A stretch of DNA of 64,000 nucleotides from positions 558,001 to 622,000 of the forward strand of contig NZ_JAHKKG010000007.1 in assembly GCF_018829635.1 (NCBI RefSeq). Direction: 5' to 3'. The position numbers and the translations under genes were made by a program. Shown piece after piece: positions 1-11,429 of this stretch. The DNA comes from Paractinoplanes bogorensis. Lineage in GTDB: Bacteria > Actinomycetota > Actinomycetes > Mycobacteriales > Micromonosporaceae. Within the stretch, counting starts at the first letter, position 1; the number at the start of each line of letters is the position of its first letter. Below the pieces are notes generated by a model. That model was not told where the DNA came from, did not search any database, and saw nothing but the letters and a program-made list of their open reading frames with translations.

Positions 1-662
1 CGATCGAAGAACCCGCCGGTCGGTCCGTCGGGGCCGATCTGGGCCAGCCGGACGGCGGCCTCGCTGCCCTCTTGCACCGTCTGGGTGCCCTGATGTCCGT
101 TGAAGTCGGTGGCCGTGAAGCCGGGATCGACGCAGTTGACCCGGAAGTGGGGCAGCGCCTTGGCGTATTGCACGGTCAGCATGTTGACCCCGGCCTTGGC
201 CGCGCCGTAGGCGAACGGCGTGAACGCGGAGGCGATCGACTCGGGGTCGGTGGCCAGATGCAGCGAGCCGAGGCCGCTGGTCACGTTGACGATGACCGGG
301 TGGGCCGACTTCTCGAGGGCCGGCAGGAACGCCTGGGTGACCCGGACCAGGCCGAACAGGTTCACCTCGAACATCGGGCGCATCGAGTCGGGGGCGAGGT
401 CGTGGGCCGAGGGCAGCGTGCCGGGGATGCCGGCGTTGTTGATCAGCACGTCGAGCGCGCCCACGGTGGCGACGGCGGCCGCGACCGAGGCGTCGTCGGT
501 CACGTCGAGCTGCACGAAGCGCCCGCCCAGCTCGCGGGCGGTCCGCTCGCCGCGCTCGGGGTCGCGAGCGCCCATCCAGACGTCGTGACCCGCGGCCAGC
601 AGCTGCTTGGCGGTCTCGTAGCCGATTCCCTTGTTGGCGCCGGTGATCAATGTCGTTGTCAT
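1..662 (-). CDS. SDR-family oxidoreductase (C-terminus cut by window edge)
   Basis: Short-chain dehydrogenase/reductase, a cytosolic NAD(P)-dependent Rossmann enzyme. Reading leftwards from the ATG at 662, the protein shows the TGANKGIG cofactor loop near residues 7-14, an NNAG motif, a serine in the NVTSG strand and the catalytic YGAAK (YxxxK) motif. About 220 residues are visible. The frame is open to base 1, so a short C-terminal piece lies outside; classical SDRs have about 240-250 residues. The substrate cannot be read from the sequence. It is divergent from the HTH regulator at 749, a common pairing in which the regulator controls the SDR gene (inference). Confidence 0.9.
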   Translation of the reverse strand, partial: MTTTLITGANKGIGYETAKQLLAAGHDVWMGARDPERGERTARELGGRFVQLDVTDDASVAAAVATVGALDVLINNAGIPGTLPSAHDLAPDSMRPMFEVNLFGLVRVTQAFLPALEKSAHPVIVNVTSGLGSLHLATDPESIASAFTPFAYGAAKAGVNMLTVQYAKALPHFRVNCVDPGFTATDFNGHQGTQTVQEGSEAAVRLAQIGPDGPTGGFFD

Positions 663-748
663 GGGATCGACTGTGCGGCGGCCGCGGACCGCGGAGAAGG
701 CACTGTCAGTACCAGGTAAACCGGCGCGAACCGAGGAAGAGTGGGGGC

Positions 749-1570
749 ATGGCAACCGAGTTCGCGCGTGCGGTTCGGCGCTTCCGAGAGAGGCTCACCC
801 CGGCCGAAGTGGGCCTGATCGCGGGCGGGCGGCGGCGTTCGCCCGGGCTGCGCCGCGAGGAGCTGGGGCGGCTGGCCGGCATCTCGGTCGACTACGTCAA
901 CCGCCTCGAGCAGGGCCGTGCGACCGCCCCGTCGCCGCAGGTGGTCGAGGCGCTGTGCCGGGCCCTGCGGCTCGACGCGGCCGAGCGTGAGCGGTTGTTC
1001 GGGCTGGCCGGCCTGCAGGCGCCGGGCCGCGGCACGGTTCCCGGCCACCTCACCCCGGGCGTCCAGCGCCTCCTCGACCGCCTGTCCGGCACGCCGGTGG
1101 CCGTCTATGACGCGGCCTGGAACCTGATCAGTGCCAACGACCTCTGGACCGCCCTGTCCGGCGGCCTGCTCGAACGCAACGTGGCCCGGCAGCACTTCCT
1201 CGGCGTCGCCCCGAGCGTCTACGAGTCGGCCGCCGACGTCGCCGCCTTCGAGGCCGCGCTCGCCGCCGACCTGCGGGCGGCCCAGGCCCGTTACCCCGCC
1301 GACGCCGAGCTGCGCGACCTCGTCGACGACCTGTGTGCGGGCAGCGCGGTGTTCGCCGCCCTGTGGGAGTCGGCCGTGACCGGCACCCACACGGCATCGC
1401 GCAAGACGATCGATCACCCCGCAGTCGGGCGGATGGAGCTCGACTGCGACGTGCTCACCGTCCCCGGCAGCGACATCCGCATCGTCGCCTACACGGCGGC
1501 TCAGGGCTCCGAGGCGGCGTCAAGACTGGCGTTGCTCGACGTCCTCGGAGCCCAGATCGTGCGGGCCTGA
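749..1570 (+). CDS. XRE-type regulator with MmyB-like ligand domain
   Basis: Transcriptional regulator of 273 aa. The N-terminal helix-turn-helix contains the family hallmark PGLRREELGRLAG followed by SVDYVNRLEQGR (residues about 31-60). The C-terminal 170 residues match the MmyB-like ligand-binding domain (AVYDAAWNLISAN, then LGVAPSVY). The ATG at 749 is preferred over an in-frame start at 650 because an AG-rich ribosome site (GAGGAAGAG) precedes it and homology begins at MATEFARAVRRF. It diverges from the SDR gene with 86 bp between starts, so both promoters and probably its operator lie in 663-748. MmyB-like regulators often control an adjacent SDR gene; that is family knowledge, not shown here. 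Confidence 0.9.
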   Translation: MATEFARAVRRFRERLTPAEVGLIAGGRRRSPGLRREELGRLAGISVDYVNRLEQGRATAPSPQVVEALCRALRLDAAERERLFGLAGLQAPGRGTVPGHLTPGVQRLLDRLSGTPVAVYDAAWNLISANDLWTALSGGLLERNVARQHFLGVAPSVYESAADVAAFEAALAADLRAAQARYPADAELRDLVDDLCAGSAVFAALWESAVTGTHTASRKTIDHPAVGRMELDCDVLTVPGSDIRIVAYTAAQGSEAASRLALLDVLGAQIVRA

Positions 1571-1572
1571 CC

Positions 1573-1944
1573 TCAGGAAGGCTGCTGGCCCCACTTGTTT
1601 CGTAGCCGGGCCAGCTCGGCGTCACCGTGTTTCTGGGTCAGCTTGCGGCCGAGGTCGCGGGCCAGGTCCTGTTCCAGGTCACCGTCCAGGTCCATGTTCT
1701 TGATCGCTTGGAGGGCGGCCCCGTATGCGCGTTCGACCCCGGCCTGCGGCGGTTGTCCGGTTGCGGGCGTGGCCGTCGTCTGGGGTGGGGGATGCTCGCG
1801 GTGCCGCCCGGCGGGGACCAGTTCAACGGAAGCCACGACGTCGGGGGCCTTTTCCGGTGCCGGTCGTACGGTTTCCGGCTCGACCCGAATTTCCTGTTTG
1901 CGGGCCACCGATTTTCTTTTCAAAAGCCATGACCACGGAGCCAT
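1573..1944 (-). CDS. Unknown small protein, third gene of a three-gene operon
   Basis: Not recognised. It encodes 123 aa from the ATG at 1944, which overlaps the end of the upstream gene by 25 nt; an in-frame start at 2133 would read through that whole gene and is rejected. The N-terminus is basic (WLLKRKSVARKQ), the middle is a Pro/Thr/Ala-rich linker, and the C-terminal 50 residues form a predicted helix with the acidic repeat LDGDLEQDLARDL. The same LDxDLxxDLxxDL pattern ends the first protein of the operon (2151-2522), so the two share a C-terminal module. No signal peptide or membrane segment is apparent. Confidence 0.7.
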   Translation of the reverse strand: MAPWSWLLKRKSVARKQEIRVEPETVRPAPEKAPDVVASVELVPAGRHREHPPPQTTATPATGQPPQAGVERAYGAALQAIKNMDLDGDLEQDLARDLGRKLTQKHGDAELARLRNKWGQQPS

Positions 1945-2150
1945 TGCCGGATCCTCCGCTGTTCTGATTCGGTGAGGAACGGGAGGGCGTCCACCGCATT
2001 TCGGACGCCCTGTTTGATGCGGTACTTGAGAAGAATCGGATAGATGTCCAGCAGGTAGTGCTTGGCGTAGTGGAATCGGTAGGTGGCCTCGTCGGCCCAG
2101 GCCTCGACGGCGGAGGTCCCGCGCTGATCCCACCGCTCGAGCGCGGACAC
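1920..2150 (-). CDS. Unknown 76-aa protein, second gene of a three-gene operon
   Basis: Not recognised. The GTG start at 2150 directly abuts the TAG stop of the preceding gene (2153-2151), so translation is probably coupled. The 76-aa product is rich in aromatic and charged residues (FHYAKHYLLDIYPILLKYR in the centre) and ends in a basic helix. It looks like a compact helical protein without a membrane segment. Its end overlaps the start of the third gene by 25 nt. The tight packing of three frames with typical third-position GC bias argues that all three are real. Confidence 0.65.
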   Translation of the reverse strand: MSALERWDQRGTSAVEAWADEATYRFHYAKHYLLDIYPILLKYRIKQGVRNAVDALPFLTESEQRRIRQWLRGHGF

Positions 2151-2522
2151 CTAGAGCGCCGCTCGGCGGTGAGCGCGCTTTACCTCCAGGTCGGCCAGCA
2201 GGTCACTCTGCAGGTCGCTGTCCAGGCCGGACGAGCGTGCGGCGTTGCGCGCGTGCTGGAACGCGTTGGCCATGGCCAGCACCGGGACGATCTCGTTGCG
2301 GACGACCTCGTGGTAGGCATTCAGGTACTCGATGCGGGTGCGGTTCTCGTGGTCGACCTTGACGAGGACGCGCTTGACACCATGGGCGAGGCCGGCGAGG
2401 GCCTCGGCCCCGGCCAGCACCGTGGGCAGAATGACGCTCTGCAGTACGGCCGCGGGCAGGGAGTCGGGGACAATGATCTGAAAGTTCTGGCCGCCGGCGG
2501 CAGAAACCATTTCCTTACCCAT
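2151..2522 (-). CDS. Unknown small protein, first gene of a three-gene operon
   Basis: Not recognised. The ATG at 2522 is chosen over a GTG four codons upstream because GTGGAGG lies 5 nt before it as a ribosome site. The 123-aa product has a hydrophobic helical stretch (LPAAVLQSVILPTVLAGAEA, about residues 22-41), a Val/Lys-rich strand region (VKRVLVKVDHENRT) and a C-terminal module with LDSDLQSDLLADL that resembles the end of the third protein. The hydrophobic stretch could be a buried or membrane-interacting helix. The promoter should lie in 2523-2700. Confidence 0.7.
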   Translation of the reverse strand: MGKEMVSAAGGQNFQIIVPDSLPAAVLQSVILPTVLAGAEALAGLAHGVKRVLVKVDHENRTRIEYLNAYHEVVRNEIVPVLAMANAFQHARNAARSSGLDSDLQSDLLADLEVKRAHRRAAL

Positions 2523-2983
2523 GCTGACCTCCACCGGTTGCGATCCCGATCGCCTTTGCGTAATGCGGAAAGCGCTCGTTGATCATCTGAGGAAAGCAAC
2601 GGTACGGCGTCGATCAAAGCTCGCCCACAGGAAGCGTGGTGTCGAATGAGCCCTGAACGAGAGGAGTGCCAAAACGTGGGTAATCGGACTTAATGCAGAG
2701 TTAATGTGCGGGGCCGGAGCGACCGGCTCCCACGTCCTGATCGGAAAATCGGGCGTATCGGGGTCGATCGCACGGGCAGAATCCGATGCGAGCAGGGTAA
2801 GGCACCGGACCGGGTGGCGCTCGTTGAGCGGGCCCTGAGTGACCGTTCGGCTCGGTCGTTGTGGCGCTTCGCCCGGGCGAGTGGAGTTCGCGGAGAGTCT
2901 TCAGTCGGACTCGTCGGGTGACGATGTTGCTCGGGGCAAGTGTGAGTTGATACGGTCTTCTGCATAGTCATGCGGAGGTTGGT
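2523..2983. other. 461-bp divergent intergenic region before argC
   Basis: No convincing gene is seen. Short open frames here lack a ribosome site and homology. It should contain the promoters of the small-protein operon (leftwards) and of argC (rightwards). A direct repeat of TTAATG occurs around 2690-2705 and an ARG-box-like dyad lies next to argC. Confidence 0.5.
2961..2974. promoter_or_regulatory. ARG-box-like ArgR operator
   Basis: The dyad GCAT-agtc-ATGC (2962-2973) lies 10 nt before the argC start, just upstream of and touching the ribosome site CGGAGG. Actinobacterial ArgR sites are palindromes with TGCAT/ATGCA arms, and argR is in this operon. Feedback repression by arginine-bound ArgR is the obvious reading (inference). 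Confidence 0.5.
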
Positions 2984-3985
2984 ATGGGAATTCGGGTCGC
3001 GGTTGCGGGAGCCAGTGGGTATGCGGGCGGCGAGTTGCTGCGCCTGCTCGCCGGTCACCCGGAGTTCGATCTCGTGGCGGCTACGGCGCACTCGCAGGCG
3101 GGGACGCACGTCACCACCGTTCACCCGCAGCTGGCCGGTCTCGACCTCGTTCTCGGGGCGACCGACGCGGCGAGTCTGAGCGACGCCGACCTGGTGTTTC
3201 TCGCCCTGCCGCACGGGCAGTCGGCGGCCCTCGCGGCCCAGCTGCCCGACAGCGTCAAGATCGTCGACCTGGGTGCGGACTTCCGGCTGCGCGACGCGGC
3301 GCTGTGGGAGCGGTATTACGGCGGTGCGCACGCCGGCACGTGGACCTACGGCCTGCCCGAATTGCCCGGTCGGCGCGAGCTGATCGCGGCCTCGTCCCGG
3401 GTGGCCAACACGGGCTGTTATGCGGCCACCATCACACTCGCGCTCGCCCCGCTCATCGCGGCCGGCGTCGCCGACCCGGCCGACGTGGTCGTGGTGGCGA
3501 GTTCGGGCACCAGCGGCGCGGGGCGCAGCGCCAAGGTCAACCTGCTGGCCAGTGAGGTCATGGGTGATCTCTCGCCCTACAAGGTGGGTGCCCACCAGCA
3601 CGTGCCCGAGATCAAGCAGGCGACTGGGGCGACGTCACTGTCGATGACACCGGTGCTGGCCCCGATGCCGCGCGGCATTCTGGCCACGGTCACGGCGCGT
3701 GCCGTCGGAGACGCGGATCCCCGCGAGGTGCTCCTCGCGGCGTACGGGAACGAAGCTTTCGTCCATGTCCTTCCGGAGGGTTCCTGGCCGCACACGGCCG
3801 CGACCGCCGGATCCAACTCGTGCCACCTGCAGGCCACCGTCGACGTCGACTCCGGCCGCATCATCGTGGTGAGCGCGCTCGACAACCTCGGCAAGGGCGC
3901 CGCCGGCCAGGCCGTGCAGTGCGCAAACCTCATGTCCGGCCTGCCCGAGACGATGGGCCTGTCCGTGTTCGGAGTCGCACCATGA
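2984..3985 (+). CDS. argC: N-acetyl-gamma-glutamyl-phosphate reductase
   Basis: Third step of arginine synthesis: NADPH-dependent reduction of N-acetylglutamyl phosphate to the semialdehyde, in the cytosol. The 333-aa protein has the N-terminal nucleotide loop GASGYAGGELLRLL (residues 9-22) and the active-site cysteine C145 in VANTGCYAATITLAL. Length is normal for the family. CGGAGG precedes the ATG. It is the first gene of argC-J-B-D-F-R-H and its stop overlaps the argJ start (ATGA), implying translational coupling. Confidence 0.97.
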   Translation: MGIRVAVAGASGYAGGELLRLLAGHPEFDLVAATAHSQAGTHVTTVHPQLAGLDLVLGATDAASLSDADLVFLALPHGQSAALAAQLPDSVKIVDLGADFRLRDAALWERYYGGAHAGTWTYGLPELPGRRELIAASSRVANTGCYAATITLALAPLIAAGVADPADVVVVASSGTSGAGRSAKVNLLASEVMGDLSPYKVGAHQHVPEIKQATGATSLSMTPVLAPMPRGILATVTARAVGDADPREVLLAAYGNEAFVHVLPEGSWPHTAATAGSNSCHLQATVDVDSGRIIVVSALDNLGKGAAGQAVQCANLMSGLPETMGLSVFGVAP

Positions 3986-5154
3986 CTGTCACCTCCCCCA
4001 AGGGCTTCCGGGCGTCGGGCGTCGCCGCCGGTCTCAAGCCCTCCGGCAACCTCGATGTCGCCCTGGTCGTCAACGACGGGCCCGACTACACCGCGGCCGC
4101 CGTCTTCACCGGCAACCGGGTCAAGGCCGCGCCCGTGCTCTGGAGCCAGCAGGTGCTCAAGGGTGGCATCGTGCGCGCCGTGGTGCTCAACTCCGGCGGC
4201 GCCAACGCGTGCACCGGCACCCAGGGCTTCCGCGACACGCACGCCACCGCCGAGCACACCGCCACCGTGCTCCGCGGCGGCCCGAAACCGCAGATGATCG
4301 GCGCCGGTGACGTGGCGGTCTGCTCGACCGGCCTGATCGGCGAGCTCCTGCCGATGGACAAGCTGCTGCCCGGCGTGACCGCGGCGGCCAAGTCGCTCGA
4401 CAAAGACGGCGGCGGCCAAGCGGCCGAGGCGATCATGACGACCGACACCGTGGCCAAGAACGCGGTGGTCCAGCGAGAAGGCTGGTCGGTCGGCGGCATG
4501 GCCAAGGGCGCCGGCATGCTCGCGCCCGCCCTGGCCACCATGCTCGTGGTGATCACGACCGACGCCAGCGCCGGCAACGAGGTGCTCGACGCGGCTCTGC
4601 GCGAGGCGACCCGCCTGACCTTCGACCGGATCGACGCCGACGGCTGCATGTCGACCAACGACACCGTGATCCTGCTGGCCAGCGGTGCCTCCGATGTGGA
4701 GCCCACGGCCGCGGAGCTGACCGCGGCGGTCCAGGAGGTCTGCCACAACCTGGCCCAGCAGCTGATCGCCGACGCCGAGGGCGCCACCAAGCACGTCGCC
4801 ATCCAGGTCCAGGGCGCGGCCAGCGAGGCCGACGCGGTCGAGGTCGGGCGCACCGTGGCCGGCAACAACCTGGTCAAGACGGCGCTGTTCGGCAACGACC
4901 CGAACTGGGGGCGCATCCTGGCCGCCGTCGGCACCACCCAGGCCCGCTTCGAGCCCGACCGGGTCGACGTGGCGATCAACGATGTCTGGATCTGCAAGGG
5001 CGGGGCGGCCGCCGAAGATCGCTCCAAGGTCGACCTGAGCGGGCGCGACGTGACCATCACGATCAACCTGCGCGAGGGCGAGATGGACGCGACGATCTGG
5101 ACCACCGACCTGTCGCACGCCTACGTGCACGAGAACTCGGCCTATTCGTCATGA
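3982..5154 (+). CDS. argJ: Glutamate N-acetyltransferase / ornithine acetyltransferase
   Basis: Recycles the acetyl group from N-acetylornithine to glutamate, so the pathway is cyclic; bifunctional forms also use acetyl-CoA. The 390-aa precursor carries the self-cleavage site in [14 protein letters not shown], with nucleophile Thr186 after Ala185, giving alpha and beta subunits. The start is the ATG at 3982, overlapping the argC stop; the frame is open further upstream but that part is argC in another frame. The oxyanion-type CSTGLIG motif is at about residues 114-120. Its stop overlaps the start of a mini-ORF rather than argB directly, which is unusual. Confidence 0.97.
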   Translation: MTVTSPKGFRASGVAAGLKPSGNLDVALVVNDGPDYTAAAVFTGNRVKAAPVLWSQQVLKGGIVRAVVLNSGGANACTGTQGFRDTHATAEHTATVLRGGPKPQMIGAGDVAVCSTGLIGELLPMDKLLPGVTAAAKSLDKDGGGQAAEAIMTTDTVAKNAVVQREGWSVGGMAKGAGMLAPALATMLVVITTDASAGNEVLDAALREATRLTFDRIDADGCMSTNDTVILLASGASDVEPTAAELTAAVQEVCHNLAQQLIADAEGATKHVAIQVQGAASEADAVEVGRTVAGNNLVKTALFGNDPNWGRILAAVGTTQARFEPDRVDVAINDVWICKGGAAAEDRSKVDLSGRDVTITINLREGEMDATIWTTDLSHAYVHENSAYSS

Positions 5155-5183
5155 GCGCGGAGCTGTTCGTCATGAGCGCGGAG
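5145..5183 (+). repeat. 21-bp tandem duplication at the argJ-argB junction
   Basis: The 18-bp stretch 5145-5162 recurs exactly at 5166-5183, a 21-nt (7-codon) offset. Each copy contains ATGAGCGCGGAG. The real argB start (GTGAGCGTCGAG, 5192) is a diverged third version. This looks like local amplification of the argB start region. Confidence 0.85.
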
Positions 5184-5195
5184 AAGGCCAAGTGA
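5151..5195 (+). CDS. 14-codon bridging mini-ORF between argJ and argB
   Basis: Encodes [14 protein letters not shown]. Its ATG overlaps the argJ stop (ATGA) and its TGA overlaps the argB GTG start (GTGA), so ribosomes ending argJ could pass through it to argB. The peptide consists of two tandem copies of the argB N-terminus (argB begins MSVEKAEV). It is probably a by-product of the duplication that preserves coupling rather than a functional peptide; whether it is translated is unknown. Confidence 0.45.
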   Translation: MSAELFVMSAEKAK

Positions 5196-6051
5196 GCGTC
5201 GAGAAGGCCGAAGTCCTCGTCGAGGCGCTGCCCTGGCTGGAGCGGTTCCACGGGAAGATCGTCGTGATCAAGTACGGCGGCAACGCCATGATCAACCCAG
5301 AGCTGCAGCAGGCCTTCGCGGCCGACATGGCGTTCCTCCGGTACGCCGGGATCAAGCCCGTCGTCGTGCACGGCGGGGGGCCGCAGATCAGCCGGATGCT
5401 CGACCGGTTCGGCATCGAGAGCGAATTCCGCGGCGGGCTGCGGGTCACCACCCCCGAGGCCATGGAGGTCGTCCGGATGGTGCTGACCGGCCAGGTCGGG
5501 CGCGAACTGGTCGGGCTGATCAACCGGCACGGCCCGCTGGCCGTCGGGCTCTCCGGTGAAGACGCTCATCTGTTCACCGCCGTCCGGCGCGGCGCCCTGA
5601 TCGACGGCGAAGAGGTCGACATCGGCCTGGTCGGCGACGTCGACCGGGTCGACACCTCGGCCGTCGACGACCTGATCGCGGCCGGGCGCATCCCGGTGAT
5701 CGCCAGCGTCGCCCCCGACGCCGACGGCGTGGTGCACAACGTGAACGCCGACACCGCCGCCGCCGCACTGGCCGAGGCCCTGGGCGCGCAGAAGCTGGTC
5801 GTGCTGACCGACGTGCCCGGCCTCTACACCGACTGGCCCGACACGTCGTCGCTGGTCACCGAGATCGATGAGGACGCGCTGGCCAAGCTGCTGCCCCGGC
5901 TCGAGTCGGGCATGGTGCCCAAGATGGAGGCCTGCCTGCGGGCCGTCCGCGGTGGCGTGCCGGCCGCGCATGTCATCGACGGCCGTGTGGCCCACTCGAC
6001 GCTGCTCGAAGTCTTCACCCCGGAAGGAATAGGAACAATGGTGGTCCCCTC

Positions 6052-6055
<4 letters not shown>
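5192..6055 (+). CDS. argB: Acetylglutamate kinase
   Basis: Phosphorylates N-acetylglutamate with ATP, the second and usually arginine-inhibited step. The 287-aa amino acid kinase fold shows [12 protein letters not shown] near residues 19-30, the substrate loop [10 protein letters not shown], and the C-terminal [16 protein letters not shown]. The GTG start at 5192 overlaps the mini-ORF stop. The N-terminus [19 protein letters not shown] matches the usual family start. Its stop overlaps the argD start (ATGA). Confidence 0.96.
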
Positions 6056-8633
<2,578 letters not shown>

Positions 8634-8641
<8 letters not shown>

Positions 8642-10055
8642 GAAGACTTCTTTGTGGGGTGGCCGGTTCGCCGGCGGCCCGGCCGACGCCCTCGCCCGCC
8701 TGTCGGTGAGCGTCCAGTTCGACTGGCGGCTGGCGCCGTACGACATCGCCGGTTCCCGCGCCCACGCCCGGGTGCTCGCGGCGGCCGGGCTGCTCGACCC
8801 GGACGAACTGGGCCAGATGCTGGCCGCCCTCGACGACCTCGAGGCGGCCTGCGCGTCCGGCCAGTTCCGGCCGACCATAGACGACGAGGACGTGCACACC
8901 GCCCTCGAGCGCGGCCTGCTGGAACGGCTCGGCGCGCTCGGCGGCAAGCTGCGCGCCGGCCGCTCCCGCAACGACCAGGTCGCCACCGACCTGCGCCTCT
9001 ACATGCGCGACCACGCCCGCGGGGTGGCCGTGGCGCTGGTCGAGCTGGCCGACGCGCTGACCGAGCAGGCCGCGCTGAACGTGAACACGCCGGCCCCCGG
9101 CCTGACCCACGTGCAGCACGCGCAGCCGGTCAGCTTCGGGCACTGGCTGCTGGCCCACGTGCAGCCGCTGCTGCGTGACCTCGACCGGATGCGGGACTGG
9201 GACACGCGTACGGCCATCTCTCCCCTGGGCAGTGGCGCGCTGGCCGGGTCCTCGTTGCCGCTCGACCCGGCCGCCGTGGCCAAGGAACTGGGCTTCAACG
9301 CCCCGGCCGCCAACTCGATGGACGCCGTGGCCGACCGCGACTTCGTGGCCGAGTTCCTCTTCATCACCTCGCTGATCGGCGTGCACCTGTCCCGCCTGGG
9401 TGAAGAGGTGGTGCTCTGGACGTCGACCGAGTTCGGCTGGGTCGAGCTCGACGACGCCTTCGCCACCGGGTCGTCGATCATGCCGCAGAAGAAGAACGCG
9501 GACATCGCCGAGCTGGCCCGCGGCAAGAGCGGCCGGCTGATCGGCGGGCTGGTCACGGTGCTGACCATGCTCAAGGGCCTGCCGCTGACCTACGACCGGG
9601 ACATGCAGGAGGACAAGGAGCCGGTCTTCGACGCGATCGAGACGCTCGAGCTGCTGCTGCCCGCGCTGGCCGGGATGGTGTCGACCATGACCGTCCGGGT
9701 CGACCGCCTGACCGCGGCCGCGCCGGTCGGTTACTCGCTGGCCACCGAGGTCGCCGACTGGCTGGTCCGCAAGGGCGTGCCGTTCCGCGACGCGCACGAG
9801 ATCACCGGCAAGCTGGTCGCGCTGTGCTCGGTGCGCGAGTGCGAGCTCGAAGACCTGACCGACGACGATCTGGAGAAGGTCAGCGAGCACCTCGACCCGT
9901 CGGTGCGCTCGGTCCTCTCGGTCGAGTCGGCCCTGGCCGGCCGCACCACGCCGGGTTCCACCGGTCCCGGCCCGGTCGCCGACCAACTGGCCCAGGTGCA
10001 GCATCACCTGGACACCTGGCGCCAGTGGGCGGTCGAGAAGGTCGTCCCGCGGTAA
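8634..10055 (+). CDS. argH: Argininosuccinate lyase
   Basis: Last step of arginine synthesis: argininosuccinate to arginine plus fumarate; a tetrameric fumarase-superfamily enzyme. The 473-aa protein begins [13 protein letters not shown], contains [12 protein letters not shown] (105-116), LTHVQHAQP (157-165) and the signature [12 protein letters not shown] (279-290). The start overlaps argR by 8 nt. In many actinobacteria argG sits between argR and argH; here it is missing, so argininosuccinate synthase must be encoded elsewhere. It converges with the next gene with no gap. Confidence 0.97.
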
Positions 10056-11429
10056 CTAACCCACGACCCTCGTCCTGGGCGTGTCGCCGGGCGGGCCGCC
10101 ACTGTCGGTCTCGAACGGCGGCACGGGCGTAGTGCCAAGTTCAACCCCGTTTTCCCCGTACGCGGTGACGTGCGCTTCGGCGTACGGGGGAACCGTGGTT
10201 GTCGCACCGGGCGTGACGTTGACCGGAGCACCGCCACCGACCGTCAGTGTCACCCGCGTCGCAGCGTCCGGGGCGGTGACGACGACCTGGTCGGTGCGGT
10301 CGTCCTTGCCCTCGGCCCGCATCCGCCACGCGATCGGCCGCTCGGCCGCGCCCTGGGCCGGCAGCAGCAGGCGCAGATCCTGGCGGTAGGAGTCGGCGGC
10401 GCCGTGGAACGCGTACGCGAGCACGCCACCACCCCGGGGCTGCAGCGTGAACATCGCCGACGGCTGCCCGTTGACCGTGCCGACCCAGCGGACTCTCACC
10501 GTCGTGCCCTCCGTCGTGAGCCGGGCGTCCTGGATCGCGGACTCCACCCAGCGCCGCATCGTCTCGTGGTCGAATTCGCGCCCGGCCAGCGCCTGCGTGA
10601 TGAGCGACGACGGCACCTCCTGCGGGTTGGTGCCGGTGTTGCCCGACCAGCCGCCGCCCGCGCCGCCCTCGTAGAGCACGTCGGCCCCGCGGGTCACCAC
10701 GATGCGGGTCGTGGGCGGGATCGGCGTCGCGGACATCGACCCGATCATCAGGCCGCCGTCGGCATCGGCCCGCTCGGGGCCCCATTCGAGACGTCCTTCG
10801 GGGGTGTACCGGACGCCTTCCCGCATCGAGATGTGGGTGTCGGTGGGTGCGACCACGGCCAGCACGCCCCGGCGGTCGCTGCTGCGATTCGAATAGGTCG
10901 ACACGACCGTGCCGCCGTCCTCGCGGCTGCCCTCCATCATGGCTTCCGGTGCCGCTCCGGCGTCGCCCGAGTACCAGACGAGCGCCCGGTCCTCCAGGAA
11001 GCCGAAGCGCAGCGGAACGAGCGCGAGCACCAGACGCTGGTCCCCGAAGTCGCTCGCGAACACGAACTTGATCTTCTTGCGATCGGCCACCCGCCAGGTC
11101 TCGCCCGGGTCCTCGATGTCCTTGATCTCGCGGCGCATGCCGTCCAGGAATGCCTTGTCGCCGGCGAGCGAGCCGCGGACCGGGTCGTCGCCCAGCACCG
11201 GATCGAACCCGGCGACCGCGATGCCGGGCACGAACGCCGGAAGGGGCAGGACGCCGGCCTGCACTCCGATCGCGGCGGCCAGCACGGCGGCCACCCCGGC
11301 CACCCGGAGCCGGCGGTTGCGGCGGTGCTTGCGTTCCCGCCGCTCGAACCCGGGCCACGGGTTGTCGAGGGCGCCCAGCGCGTCGGCCTCGTCCGCGAGC
11401 GCGTCCTTCAGCACGGTCTCGGTGTTCAT
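10056..11429 (-). CDS. Membrane-anchored partner protein of an ECF sigma factor
   Basis: A 457-aa protein whose N-terminal 45 residues are charged and cytoplasmic-like, followed by one transmembrane helix (RVAGVAAVLAAAIGVQAGVL, about residues 44-63) and a large extracellular domain without recognisable catalytic motifs. The start ATG overlaps the sigma factor stop (ATGA), so the two are co-translated. That arrangement is typical of sigma factor/anti-sigma or sensor pairs. No ZAS zinc motif is visible, so calling it an anti-sigma factor is inference; CU044_5270-like or similar actinobacterial membrane proteins are alternatives. Confidence 0.7.
   Translation of the reverse strand: MNTETVLKDALADEADALGALDNPWPGFERRERKHRRNRRLRVAGVAAVLAAAIGVQAGVLPLPAFVPGIAVAGFDPVLGDDPVRGSLAGDKAFLDGMRREIKDIEDPGETWRVADRKKIKFVFASDFGDQRLVLALVPLRFGFLEDRALVWYSGDAGAAPEAMMEGSREDGGTVVSTYSNRSSDRRGVLAVVAPTDTHISMREGVRYTPEGRLEWGPERADADGGLMIGSMSATPIPPTTRIVVTRGADVLYEGGAGGGWSGNTGTNPQEVPSSLITQALAGREFDHETMRRWVESAIQDARLTTEGTTVRVRWVGTVNGQPSAMFTLQPRGGGVLAYAFHGAADSYRQDLRLLLPAQGAAERPIAWRMRAEGKDDRTDQVVVTAPDAATRVTLTVGGGAPVNVTPGATTTVPPYAEAHVTAYGENGVELGTTPVPPFETDSGGPPGDTPRTRVVG

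Noticed and set aside
2706-2921. A 71-codon frame upstream of argC
   Set aside because: No ribosome site, no homology, Arg-rich translation; it lies in the argC upstream region.
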